Source: VFJZ01 sp046598415 (GTDB lineage: Bacteria > Actinomycetota > Thermoleophilia > Gaiellales > F1-60-MAGs149). From it: a DNA stretch of 64,000 nt. Where the stretch lies: assembly GCA_046598415.1 (NCBI GenBank), contig JBKJIG010000105.1, positions 1 to 64,000 of the forward strand, read 5' to 3'. The first letter of the stretch is position 1. Every line of letters starts with the position of its first letter. Both the position numbers and the translations under genes were made by a program. Below, piece by piece: positions 42,282 to 50,137 of this stretch. Below the pieces are notes generated by a model. It had not been told where the DNA came from. It saw only the letters and a program-made list of their open reading frames with translations, and ran no database searches.

Positions 42282-43534
42282 TGGGCGGCGAGGTGCTGCG
42301 GGACCGGATCGCCGAGATACTCGTCCGCCACGACCCGCTACGCGCCGCCGAGGATCCGGGCTGCGACCTGTCCGAGGTCTACCTGGTCGAGGCCGACGAG
42401 CTGGCCATCCTGCTGGCCGGATCGAGCATCGACTCCGCATCGTGTGCGAGCGTGGTCTGGGCGGTGCTGACGGCCAACGCGGGCGCCGAGGATGCCGGGC
42501 GGCTCGAACGCTACGGGCTCATCGGCGCCGATGTCGCCGCGGTCGTGGCCGGCACCAGCGCGGTGCTCGACGGCCCGCTCGACGACGAGGACGAGGTGGC
42601 GTTCGACGAGCTGCCGGGCGATCCGATCGCGCTCGCGGTGCTCGCCATCCTCGACGACCGCGATCCGGCCGGCGTCGACGACGCTCCCTCCGAGGATCCG
42701 CTCGGCGACGACCTGCGATACGTCTCGGCCGCCGAGGAGATCGCCGACGCGCTCGGCTCGGTCGAGCCCGATGCGGCCGCCTGCACGCGTCTCGCCCGCG
42801 ACCTGCTCGAGACCCGGTTCGGCAACCTGCACCGCGCCCGCCTGGCGGCGGTCGGGGTCGAGCTGGCCGAGCTCGTCCAGCTGGCCGAGTTCGTGCGCAT
42901 CGAGCTCGATCCAGTCGAGATCGCCGCCGGCCCGAGCGTGGCCATGGAGACACCGCCCGACCCGTTCGCGGCCGGCATCCTGGCGCTGCTCGAGCGGCAC
43001 GACCCGGCTCCCGGCGAGTCGCCCGGCGGCTACGTGGCCGAGGCCGAGGATCTCGCCGACCTGCTCCGCGAGGCCGAGCCCGACTCGGTGCACTGCGCTG
43101 CGATCGCATGGACCGTCGTGCGGCGCTGGACGAGCGCGCGCGACGCCGGCAGCATCGAGCTGTACGGCGCGCTCGGCCGCGAGCTCGGTCGGCTGCTCGA
43201 GCTGTACCGGGAGCTCGAGGACCAGAACCCGGCCCTGCTCGCACCCGCCGACCGCGACGGTGCCGTGCAGCTGGCCGGTGAGCCCCTCGCCCGCCGCGTG
43301 CACGGGCTGCTCGTCGACCACGACCCGTTCGGCCTGGGCGAGCCCGACGGTTCCGACTACGTGCCCTATGCGCGAGAGCTGGCACAGCGGATCCAGACCG
43401 GATCACCGTCCGCCGGCTACTGCCAGGTGCTCGCCTGGAAGGTGCTGACCGAGCCGTGGGGAGGGCTGGGCGGATCGCTCGGCCGGTTCCGCGAGCTCGG
43501 ACGCGACCTCCACTCGCTCGCCACCGCCGCGTGA
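42281..43534 (+). CDS. Four-repeat hypothetical protein downstream of lipA
   Basis: A 417-residue acidic helical protein that I do not recognise. Four tandem repeats of about 110 residues are visible. Each has an (H/R)DP turn (residues 17, 127, 240, 347), an acidic loop leading to a Y..EA.ELA-like helix, a single Cys (55, 168, 272, 381) followed by a W/L-rich helix, and a G.EL end. Examples are LVRHDPLRAAEDPG and LLERHDPAPGESPGG. The repeated Cys and His/Asp suggest ligand or metal binding but prove nothing. The ATG directly follows the lipA stop, and its stop overlaps the next gene (GTGA). Confidence 0.75.
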   Translation: MGGEVLRDRIAEILVRHDPLRAAEDPGCDLSEVYLVEADELAILLAGSSIDSASCASVVWAVLTANAGAEDAGRLERYGLIGADVAAVVAGTSAVLDGPLDDEDEVAFDELPGDPIALAVLAILDDRDPAGVDDAPSEDPLGDDLRYVSAAEEIADALGSVEPDAAACTRLARDLLETRFGNLHRARLAAVGVELAELVQLAEFVRIELDPVEIAAGPSVAMETPPDPFAAGILALLERHDPAPGESPGGYVAEAEDLADLLREAEPDSVHCAAIAWTVVRRWTSARDAGSIELYGALGRELGRLLELYRELEDQNPALLAPADRDGAVQLAGEPLARRVHGLLVDHDPFGLGEPDGSDYVPYARELAQRIQTGSPSAGYCQVLAWKVLTEPWGGLGGSLGRFRELGRDLHSLATAA

Positions 43535-44166
43535 CGCAGCGCGGCGTCGCACTGCTGTTGCCCGGCGGCACACCGCGCTCGACTCGGAAGGCAGCACGCA
43601 ACGGGGTCGCGTCGCTGCGCATGCGCACCTTCCAGCGGTCGCTGGAGCGCGCCGGCGTCGACACGCAGCTCGTCACCTACCGCTTCCGCGGCTGGAACGA
43701 CGGCGACCCTGTGCCCGACACGGCGGCCGTGATCGCCGCCGTCCGCGAGGCTCGCCCGGGCGCGCCGATCGTGCTCGTGGGGCACTCGATGGGCGGCCGG
43801 GTGGCGCTGCGGCTGATCGACGAGCCGGGTGTAGCGGCCGTCGTCGCGATGGCGCCGTGGCTGCCGCCGGGCGAGCCGCTCGCGCAGATGGCCGGCAAGA
43901 CGGCGCTGCTCATCCATGGCGATCGTGACCGCCTCACCGATCCAGCGCGCACGCTCACGTTCGCGCGCGCCGCGGCCTCGCTGACCCAGCGGCTCGCGTT
44001 CGTCGAGCTCCGCGGCGGCGAGCACAAGCTGTTGCGGCGCAGCCGGGCCTGGCACGACCTGGTGCGACGGTTCACGGTCGGCGAGACCGAGGCCGGTGCT
44101 CGCGACGCCGAGATCGAGGGCTGGTTCGCCCTCCCCGCGGCCGAGCGCGCGCGGCTGCGGCGCTAG
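43531..44166 (+). CDS. Alpha/beta hydrolase
   Basis: A 211-residue alpha/beta-hydrolase fold protein. The nucleophile elbow is GHSMGG (VLVGHSMGGRVALRLI), the acid is probably Asp in HGDRDRLTDP, and the His is in GGEHKLLRR. No cap domain or signal peptide is obvious. GTG 43531 overlaps the preceding stop by 4 bases, making it the last gene of the E1-E2-lipB-lipA block. Substrate unknown; a thioesterase or esterase role is possible. Confidence 0.85.
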   Translation: MTQRGVALLLPGGTPRSTRKAARNGVASLRMRTFQRSLERAGVDTQLVTYRFRGWNDGDPVPDTAAVIAAVREARPGAPIVLVGHSMGGRVALRLIDEPGVAAVVAMAPWLPPGEPLAQMAGKTALLIHGDRDRLTDPARTLTFARAAASLTQRLAFVELRGGEHKLLRRSRAWHDLVRRFTVGETEAGARDAEIEGWFALPAAERARLRR

Positions 44167-45116
44167 CTGGTGGCGAGCAGGTCGCGCTCGCGATCCGGTG
44201 CGAGGCCGACCCCGTCGACGGGCGTCGCCTCCAGCGTCGCGCGGACGGTGTCGGCGAGCGGCCGCGGCGTCAGGCCGGTGGCCGTGGCCAGACCGTGGTC
44301 GATCGCGGCGAGCATCGTCGCCTCGGGCGAGGAGGGGGCGATCCACAGCGGCAGCTCCATCCACTCGCCGACCTCGTGCTCGACCAGCACGTCCTCCGGT
44401 ACCCAGACCGGCCGCGTGCCGGTAGGCGCGATCTCGAGGCAGGCGTCGACCAGCTCGCCCATCGTCCACGTCGCCGTGACGTTGACGGGACCGGTGACGC
44501 GGGTCTCGCACGCGCCGACCATCCAGGCGGCGAGGTCGCGAACGTCGACGAACTGGGTCTGGCGCGCCGGCCGGTCGAACACCAGCACGTCGCCGCCCCG
44601 TGCGAACCGGTGCGGCCAGTACGTGAATCGCCCGGTCGGGTCGTGCGGCCCGACGATCAGGCCCGGCCGGACGGCCAGCGACCGGCCCCCGGTGGCGTCG
44701 TGCGCGGCGGTCTCGCTGAGCGCCTTGAGCGCGCCGTAGCGTCCCTCGCCGATGTCCTCGACGGTCGAATCGTCCAGCGTCGCGACGGCCGCCGTCTCGT
44801 CGACCGGGGGCGCGCCCGGGGCGTAGACCGACACCGACGAGACGAAGCAGTAGTGGCCGACCCGCGGCGCGAGCAGCGCGGCCGCGGCGCCGACGATCCG
44901 CGGCACGTAACCCGAGGTGTCGATGACGCTGTCCCACTCGCCGGTCTCGAGCGCGGCGAGATCGCCGGTCGCCCGGTCGCCGTGCAGCTGCACCACACCC
45001 GCGGCAGCGGTGTGCGTGCCACGGTTGAAGACGGTGACGTCGTGCCCGCGCTGCAGCGCCTCGGCGACGACGGCGCGGCCCAAGAAGACGCCGCCGCCGA
45101 GCACCAGCAGTCGCAC
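44163..45116 (-). CDS. NAD-dependent epimerase/dehydratase family protein
   Basis: A 317-residue extended SDR with a modified nucleotide motif (LVLGGGVFLGRAVVAEAL) and VTVFNRGTH after beta-2. FVSSVSVYAPG and YGALKALSE place the catalytic Tyr/Lys. The subgroup with GGxxFLG and NRG motifs includes CSP41-like RNA-binding relatives and reductases, so the reaction is unsure. GTG 45116 is one base from the regulator's stop at 45117, forming an operon with the DtxR-type gene. Convergent overlap of 4 bases with the hydrolase. Confidence 0.8.
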   Translation of the reverse strand: MRLLVLGGGVFLGRAVVAEALQRGHDVTVFNRGTHTAAAGVVQLHGDRATGDLAALETGEWDSVIDTSGYVPRIVGAAAALLAPRVGHYCFVSSVSVYAPGAPPVDETAAVATLDDSTVEDIGEGRYGALKALSETAAHDATGGRSLAVRPGLIVGPHDPTGRFTYWPHRFARGGDVLVFDRPARQTQFVDVRDLAAWMVGACETRVTGPVNVTATWTMGELVDACLEIAPTGTRPVWVPEDVLVEHEVGEWMELPLWIAPSSPEATMLAAIDHGLATATGLTPRPLADTVRATLEATPVDGVGLAPDRERDLLATS

Positions 45117-45776
45117 CTAGGCCTCCACGAGGATCTGTGACGCCACGCCGAGTGAGAGCGTGTACTGCGCGCCCACCAGCTCGACGGTCATCACGCCGGC
45201 CAGGTTGTCGACCGTCGTCACGTCGAGGCAGGCGCCGGGCCGCAGGCCGCGCTCGGCCAGGTACTGCAGCAGCTCGGTCGAGCGGTCGGACACGCGGGTG
45301 ATGCGCACGGTCGAACCGGCGCGGCAGTGCGCGAGTGGCATCGCCGGGATGTCGACGATCGAGCCGTCCCGGGCCGGGATCGGATCGCCGTGCGGATCGT
45401 GCGAGGGCTGTCCGAGCTTCGCGGCGATGCGCTCCTCGAGGCCCTCGGAGATGTGGTGTTCGAGGCGCTCGGCCTCGGCGTGCACCTCTTCCCACGGCAC
45501 TCCGAGGTGCTCGACGAGAAACAGCTCGAGCAGTCGGTGGTGGCGCAGCACCTCGAGCGCGGCGGCCGTGCCGCGGGCCGTGAGCACGACGCCGTGGTAC
45601 GGCTCGTGCTCGACCAGGCGGAGCGTGTCGAGCTTCTTGACCATGCCGGTCACGGAGGCGGTCGAGACCTGCAGTCGGTCGGCGAGCGCCTGCGTCGTCA
45701 CGGTGCCGCCGGTCGTCGCGCCGATCTGCTGGATCGCCTTCAGATAATCCTCCATGGCGGCGGAGATCTCACGCAT
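45117..45776 (-). CDS. DtxR-family metal-dependent transcriptional regulator
   Basis: A 219-residue DtxR/IdeR/MntR-type repressor. N-terminal winged helix (EDYLKAIQQI; VTTQALADRLQVSTASVTGM; VKKLDTLRLVEHEPYHGVVL). The dimer/metal domain has HHRLLELFLVEHLGVPWEEV, EAERLEHHISEGLEERI and PSHDPHGDPIP, which supply the usual His/Glu/Asp ligands. A C-terminal FeoA/SH3-like domain follows (GSTVRITRVSDR). The Cys of iron-type regulators is not in the usual HHRLLE region or in DPHGDPIP, so manganese or iron cannot be told apart. ATG 45776 has TAGCCT 8 bases upstream. Confidence 0.88.
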   Translation of the reverse strand: MREISAAMEDYLKAIQQIGATTGGTVTTQALADRLQVSTASVTGMVKKLDTLRLVEHEPYHGVVLTARGTAAALEVLRHHRLLELFLVEHLGVPWEEVHAEAERLEHHISEGLEERIAAKLGQPSHDPHGDPIPARDGSIVDIPAMPLAHCRAGSTVRITRVSDRSTELLQYLAERGLRPGACLDVTTVDNLAGVMTVELVGAQYTLSLGVASQILVEA

Positions 45777-45790
45777 TGCGCCGAAGGCTA
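45777..45790 (-). promoter_or_regulatory. Leaderless-type promoter of the DtxR-type gene
   Basis: TAGCCT (45790-45785, minus strand) ends 8 bases before ATG 45776. The gap to the divergent gene is only 31 bases. Confidence 0.45.
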
Positions 45791-45807
45791 GCGTGCGCCA
45801 CGATACG

Positions 45808-46113
45808 ATGGTGGACCGCATCGCCGAGCGGACGTCGACATTCGACGTCTCGTTGTGCGTCACGACGTTCGTCGTGTGCGCCACGGCGGTCGCCGCGGTG
45901 CTCACATCGCGGGGCGTGGCAGCCGCCGAGTGGTTCCAGGCGGCGGGCGCGTCGGCCTGCGTCTGCTGCGGCATCTACCTGACCGCGGCCCTCGGCGCCG
46001 GCGACGGCCCGGAGGAGCGCCGCCGGGCGGCGAGCTGGATGGCGGGCGCCGGCCTGGCCCTCGGCGCCCTCCTGGTACTGGAGCTGATGCGCGAGCTGTT
46101 CACCGGCGGCTGA
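45808..46113 (+). CDS. Small two-helix membrane protein
   Basis: A 101-residue protein with membrane helices VSLCVTTFVVCATAVAAVL, ASACVCCGIYLTAALGAG and MAGAGLALGALLVLELM, and several Cys (including VCC). No family is recognised. ATG 45808 or GTG 45811 can serve as start. It is divergent from the metal regulator, so it could be under its control; no operator is visible. Composite repeat locus 2 follows directly. Confidence 0.6.
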   Translation: MVDRIAERTSTFDVSLCVTTFVVCATAVAAVLTSRGVAAAEWFQAAGASACVCCGIYLTAALGAGDGPEERRRAASWMAGAGLALGALLVLELMRELFTGG

Positions 46114-46173
46114 GCAGAAGCCGGGTCGGCGATGACAGGGGCGGGCCTTGGCGCTGGTCGCGCAGCGCCGGGC

Positions 46174-46325
46174 GGTCTGCGATCGCCGCGTCCCGGTTGT
46201 GGATGGGGTCATCGGCCATAGGTGGGGGTAGAAGATGAAGCGTTTCGGCGCTTGCGATAGGTGGCGTCTGCGTAGGTGCTGGACACCTCCGAGTCCGCCT
46301 CGAGGGCGCGGAACGGGTGCATCGA
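46174..46325 (-). repeat. Repeat module A, copy 4
   Basis: In reverse complement: CCCGTTCCGCGCCCTCGAGG, the TATCGCAAGCGCCGAAACG core, CCTATGGCCGATGA and CCGGGACGCGGC. The core is closest to copy 1. Confidence 0.85.
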
Positions 46326-46369
46326 CCCGGGGCACACCTCAGGCCGATGGAGCAGCCGTCTCGGATTGC

Positions 46370-46500
46370 AGACCCAGGGCAGTCGCGGGTGCAGCCGCGG
46401 CGGCGTGCAGCGTTCGTCGGAGGCCGTGAAGAGCCGCAAGCGCGGAGGCGACAGGGGGACGTCTCAAATGCCGGGTGATGACCTCAGTCCATCCAGGACG
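46370..46500 (-). repeat. Repeat module B, copy 2
   Basis: Contains the 33-base block (46426-46458) identical to 16141-16173 in reverse complement, with similar flanks on both sides. Confidence 0.85.
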
Positions 46501-46549
46501 CGGCGCATCGCCGCCTTGGAGACGCAGCAGCTCGAGCAGCGGCGGGCGG

Positions 46550-46696
46550 GTCTGCGATCGGCCGCGTCCCGGTTGTGGATGGGTCATCGGCCATAGGTGG
46601 TGGTAGAAGATGAGTCGTTTCGGCGCTTGCGATAGGTGGCGTCTGCGTAGGAGCTGCACGTCTCCGAGTCCGCCTCGAGTGCGCGAACGGGCGCTC
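46550..46696 (-). repeat. Repeat module A, copy 3
   Basis: In reverse complement: GAGCGCCCGTTCGCGCACTC, the TATCGCAAGCGCCGAAACG core, then CTCATCTTCTACCACCACC, CCTATGGCCGATGA. It ends close to the stop of the M20 gene. Confidence 0.85.
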
Positions 46697-46710
46697 CGGC
46701 GCGGACGGCG

Positions 46711-47808
46711 CTACGAGACTCGCTGCCCCAGCTCCCTGCACAGGCGCACCGTCGCCTCGATGCGCGGATCGATCGAGGCGATCTCGATGTACTCCTCGTC
46801 GGTGTGGTCGAGGGCGCCGACCGGGCCCATGCCGTCGACCGTGGGGATGCCGATCTCGCTCATCCACGAGCCGTCCGAGACGCCGCCGGCCATCTCCTCG
46901 AGCACCGGCTGGCCGAGCTCTCCGAGGAGCTCGAGCGTGCGGTCGGCGAGCCAGCCGGCACGCTCCATGGCCGGAAAGCCGCGGTCGTCGGAGCGCCGCA
47001 GCTCGACGCCGTCGTGCGCACCGAACTCGCCGATGCGCTGGAACGCCCACTCGAGGTCGCCGCTGGTCAGCGCGCGCACGTCGACCGTCGCCTCGGCGCG
47101 GTCCGGGATCGTGTTCTTGACGTCGCCGGAGTGGAACCAGGTGATGTTCGCCGTCAGTCCCGGCCGGGCGCCGTCGATCTCGTCGCGAATGCGGATCGAC
47201 TCATCCACCAGCGCCATCAGCGCCGAGCGGCCGACGTGCGGCTCGGTGCCGGCGTGGGCGGCGCGGCCCTTCGCGGTGATGTCGAGCCACGTGCCGGCCT
47301 TGCGCACCGTCACGATCGCGCCGGACGCGCGGCCGCACTCGAAGCACAGCGCCGCGTCGGCGCCGCGCATGCGCTCCAGCGTGTGCGGCTCGAAACTACG
47401 GCCCTCCTCGTCCGGCACGCAGTGCAGCTCGACGCGGCCATGGGTGCCCGCCGGGTCGGCTGCGAGCCGCTCCAGCGCCTCGAGCGACACCAGCACGCCG
47501 CCCTTCATGTCGGCCACGCCCGGGCCGAGCAGGCGATCGCCGGCGACCGTCACGGGCCGATCGATCGCCGCCGGCGGCGGGAACACCGTGTCGTGGTGGC
47601 CGATGAAGAGCACGCGGCCGTGGCCCGTCCCCTGGGTGGAGGCGATCAGGTGCAGCCCGTCGGGCGACCGCACGACCTCGACCTCGAGCCCCGCCGCGGT
47701 GGCCCACCGCGCCAGCAGGCGGCAGGCGCGGTCGACACCGGCGACGTCGCCGGTGAAGGAATCGATGCCGCACAGCTCGGTGAGGCGGGCGAGGAAGCGG
47801 TCGTTCAC
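46711..47808 (-). CDS. M20-family metallopeptidase (glutamate carboxypeptidase type)
   Basis: A 365-residue di-zinc peptidase/deacylase. VLFIGHHDTVFPPP holds the first metal His and Asp, GPGVADMKGGVLV the bridging Asp, PDEEGRSFE the catalytic Glu and metal Glu, AAHAGTEPHVGRSAL the dimerisation-domain motif, and DGMGPVGALDHTDEEY the last His. The pattern fits carboxypeptidase G2-like M20A enzymes. GTG 47808 is preferred over an upstream start because the TACGCT box is 7 bases before it. Confidence 0.9.
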   Translation of the reverse strand: MNDRFLARLTELCGIDSFTGDVAGVDRACRLLARWATAAGLEVEVVRSPDGLHLIASTQGTGHGRVLFIGHHDTVFPPPAAIDRPVTVAGDRLLGPGVADMKGGVLVSLEALERLAADPAGTHGRVELHCVPDEEGRSFEPHTLERMRGADAALCFECGRASGAIVTVRKAGTWLDITAKGRAAHAGTEPHVGRSALMALVDESIRIRDEIDGARPGLTANITWFHSGDVKNTIPDRAEATVDVRALTSGDLEWAFQRIGEFGAHDGVELRRSDDRGFPAMERAGWLADRTLELLGELGQPVLEEMAGGVSDGSWMSEIGIPTVDGMGPVGALDHTDEEYIEIASIDPRIEATVRLCRELGQRVS

Positions 47809-47821
47809 GGCGGGTAGCGTA
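47809..47821 (-). promoter_or_regulatory. Leaderless-type promoter of the M20 gene
   Basis: TACGCT (47821-47816, minus strand) ends 7 bases before GTG 47808. It lies between the stop of the XRE gene (47825) and this start. Confidence 0.45.
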
Positions 47822-47824
47822 GGG

Positions 47825-48205
47825 TCATTCGCGGCGATCGAGCAGCGCATTCAGCTCCTGTGTGACCCGGGTCGCCTGATCCTGGCGCACCGGCGGATGG
47901 CGGTCGGGATGCGCCAGCAGGATCGCGTCGCGCAGCAGCGCCGCCGGCACGGCGTTCTCGGGCACCACGTCCCATGGCCGCGACACGGCGCTGCGGCCGA
48001 GCAGGTAGTCGCACGTGACGTCGGTCAGCCCGGCCAGGCCGGCCACGTAGGCGACGGACGGCGGCTGGGCGCCCGACTCGATGCGGTGCACGTCGTTGAC
48101 GTGGACGCGCAGCTCCTCGGCTGCGGTGGCAACCGTCACGCCGGCGTCGTGCCGGGCGCTCGCGCAACGCCGTGCGACCAGCTTGCGGAACCGGTCAGGT
48201 CGCAC
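47825..48205 (-). CDS. XRE-type helix-turn-helix protein with a J-domain-like C-terminus
   Basis: A 126-residue protein. Residues about 5-72 look like an XRE HTH (ARHDAGVTVATAAEELRVHV; VHRIESGAQPPSVAYVAGLA; TCDYLLGRS). Residues about 90-126 (LLRDAILLAHPDRHPPVRQD; RVTQELNALLDR) resemble the helix II-HPD-helix III part of DnaJ, with the HPD tripeptide intact. Helices I and IV are missing or unclear. Such a pairing may link DNA binding with Hsp70, or the HPD may be chance. GTG 48205 overlaps the FMO stop region by 11 bases. Confidence 0.6.
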   Translation of the reverse strand: MRPDRFRKLVARRCASARHDAGVTVATAAEELRVHVNDVHRIESGAQPPSVAYVAGLAGLTDVTCDYLLGRSAVSRPWDVVPENAVPAALLRDAILLAHPDRHPPVRQDQATRVTQELNALLDRRE

Positions 48206-49448
48206 GGTCGCTGGCCTCCAGCCGCGTCACGACGTCCTCGGCCGTGTCCATCTGCCTCTGCCAGACCGACCGGACGATGTCGATCCGCGACTCGGCGGCG
48301 CCGTGGCTCGTGAAGGTCTCCGCCAGCGGTGTGACGAGCCGCTCCTGCAACCGCAGCATGCGCGCCACCAGCGCCGCCTGGCGCGAGTACACCGACAGCT
48401 GCGGTCCGCGCGGCGCAGCCAGGCCGACGAAGTACAGCCGCCCGGGGCCGCGCTTGGGCAGCACGCACCCGGCGGTGCGCAGCGGCACGCCGTCCTGCCA
48501 CTGCAGCAGCCCATGGTCGAGGAACGGGAACTCGACGCGGTAGCCGGTGCACCACACGATCGTGTCGAAGGGCTCGCGGCGACCGTCGGCGAACTCCACG
48601 TCGAGCCGGTCGGCGCTGCGGATACCCGGGCCGACCGCGACGCGGCCATGGTGGATCCAGTGCAGCAGCTGCGAGTTGACGACCGGCTTCTGGTCGACCA
48701 GCCGCCACGTCGCCGGCGACGGCAGGCCGTACTCCTCGGGCCGGCCGACGGCGATCCGGATCATCGTCCGCAGCGCGTAGTCCTGCAGCCGCGGCGGCAG
48801 CCGCATGATCCACAGCTCGCCGCGCGGCTTGCCCGCGAACGTCTTCGGCTGGAACAGGTGGCCGTGACGGATCGAGATCGTCGTCGCGAGGTCGCGGCGC
48901 TGCGCGCAGTCGACGGCGATGTCGCAGCCGGAGTTGCCCGATCCGACCACCAGCACCCGCGTGCCCTCGACGTCGGCGGTGGACCGGTAGGTCGCCGCGT
49001 GCAGCTGCCGGCCGGTGTAGCCCGGCAGCTCCGGCTGCAGCGGCACCCGCAGATGCCCGTTCGCCACCACCACGCCCGCGTAGCGGCGCGTCTCGCCGTC
49101 GTCGGTCTCGACCAGCCAGTCGCGGCCCTCCGGCGCGATGCGGTCGACGTTCGTCCGGAACGTGACGTGGCGGAGGAGGTCGCGGCCGGCCGCGTAGCCG
49201 AGCACGTAGTCGCGCATCTGGTCGCGGCTCGGGTAGAGCGGATACGACGACGGCATCGGGTGCCCGGAGAATCCGGAGCTGTCGCGCGGCGTGATCAGGT
49301 GGAGCACCTCGTAGCCGGTGTGCCACTGGCCGCCGACCCGGTCGGTCGCCTCGAAGCAGTCGAACTCGAAGCCGGCCTCGTGCAGCGCGTCGACGGTCGC
49401 GAGGCCGGTGGCGCCGGCACCGACGATGCAGTACCGCGGTGTGCTCAT
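48195..49448 (-). CDS. Flavin-containing monooxygenase
   Basis: A 417-residue two-dinucleotide-domain flavoprotein. FAD motif IVGAGATGLATVDALHEAGF, then DRVGGQWH, NADPH motif VLVVGSGNSGCDIAVDC, and WCTGYRVEFPFLD (the TGY end motif). The Baeyer-Villiger/FMO fingerprint is partial (HAATYRSTADVEGTRVLV; the classic FxGxxxHxxx(W/P) region is YTGRQLHAATY). Oxygenates N-, S- or C-centres of soft nucleophiles. ATG 49448 is coupled to the SDR upstream (TGATG). Confidence 0.88.
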   Translation of the reverse strand: MSTPRYCIVGAGATGLATVDALHEAGFEFDCFEATDRVGGQWHTGYEVLHLITPRDSSGFSGHPMPSSYPLYPSRDQMRDYVLGYAAGRDLLRHVTFRTNVDRIAPEGRDWLVETDDGETRRYAGVVVANGHLRVPLQPELPGYTGRQLHAATYRSTADVEGTRVLVVGSGNSGCDIAVDCAQRRDLATTISIRHGHLFQPKTFAGKPRGELWIMRLPPRLQDYALRTMIRIAVGRPEEYGLPSPATWRLVDQKPVVNSQLLHWIHHGRVAVGPGIRSADRLDVEFADGRREPFDTIVWCTGYRVEFPFLDHGLLQWQDGVPLRTAGCVLPKRGPGRLYFVGLAAPRGPQLSVYSRQAALVARMLRLQERLVTPLAETFTSHGAAESRIDIVRSVWQRQMDTAEDVVTRLEASDRAT

Positions 49449-50137
49449 CAGCGGAACACGAGGCCGCCGCTCGCGACGACCGTCTCGCCCGTGACGTACA
49501 GCGCTCGGTCCTCGCCTGCCAGCAGGAACACCAGGTCGGCCATCTCGTCGGGCGACGCGGCGCGCTGCAGCGGGATGCGCGGGATGGCCGCCGCCAGGCG
49601 CTCGTTCGCCCGCGTGCCGGGCGTGTCGACCCAGCCGGGTGCCAGCGCGTTCACGCGCAGCCGCGGGCCGAGCTCGATCGCCAGCGACTTCGTCAGCTGC
49701 ACGATCGCGGCCTTGGCGGCGGAGTACAGCAGCTGCCCGGGCGACGGCGTGAAGGCGTTGATGGACGAGAAGTTGACGATCGCGCCGCCGTCGGACATGC
49801 CCGGCGCGAACGCCTGCGTGGCGAGGACCGTGCCGAGGACGTTGCTGTCGAACACGCGCCGGTAGAGGTCGACGGTGGCCGTCTCCAGCGTCGTCGGCGG
49901 GTAGACGCCGGCGGCGTTGACGAGCGCCACGGGAGCGCCGAGCTCGGCCGTCACCCGAGCGGCGGCGGCCGCCAGCGCCTCCGCGTCGGTGACGTCGAGC
50001 GTGATCGCCAACACGTCGGGGGCGTCGCACGGCGCCAGGTCGAGCGACGCCACGGCGAACCCCTCGGTCAGGTAGCGCCGCACGCACGCCGCGCCCATCC
50101 CGGACGAGCCGCCCGTGACGACTGCGACCCGCGTCAT
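49448..50137 (-). CDS. Short-chain dehydrogenase/reductase
   Basis: A 229-residue classical SDR: VVTGGSSGMGAACVRRYL, ASLDLAPCD (Asp after beta-2, NAD preference), VNAAGVYPP, Ser in VNFSSINAF, YSAAKAA catalytic Tyr/Lys and a C-terminal TGETVVASGG. ATG 50137 overlaps the upstream SDR by 4 bases and its stop touches the FMO start. With FMO and the other SDR it forms a three-gene catabolic set: FMO plus two alcohol/ketone dehydrogenases, as in cyclic ketone or terpenoid degradation (inference). Confidence 0.88.
   Translation of the reverse strand: MTRVAVVTGGSSGMGAACVRRYLTEGFAVASLDLAPCDAPDVLAITLDVTDAEALAAAAARVTAELGAPVALVNAAGVYPPTTLETATVDLYRRVFDSNVLGTVLATQAFAPGMSDGGAIVNFSSINAFTPSPGQLLYSAAKAAIVQLTKSLAIELGPRLRVNALAPGWVDTPGTRANERLAAAIPRIPLQRAASPDEMADLVFLLAGEDRALYVTGETVVASGGLVFR

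Larger units (their letters stand above)
46130..46710 (-). repeat. Composite intergenic repeat, locus 2 (inverted)
   Basis: This fills the 597-base gap between the convergent genes ending at 46113 and 46711. Read on the minus strand it gives A-B-C-A, the same module order as at locus 1 apart from the leading C motif. Nothing else is recognisable in this gap: no RNA gene, no conserved frame and no transposase. Confidence 0.85.

Noticed and set aside
46130..46710. Insertion sequence or transposon remnant
   Set aside because: No transposase frame, no terminal inverted repeats and no target duplication could be seen at the composite repeat edges.
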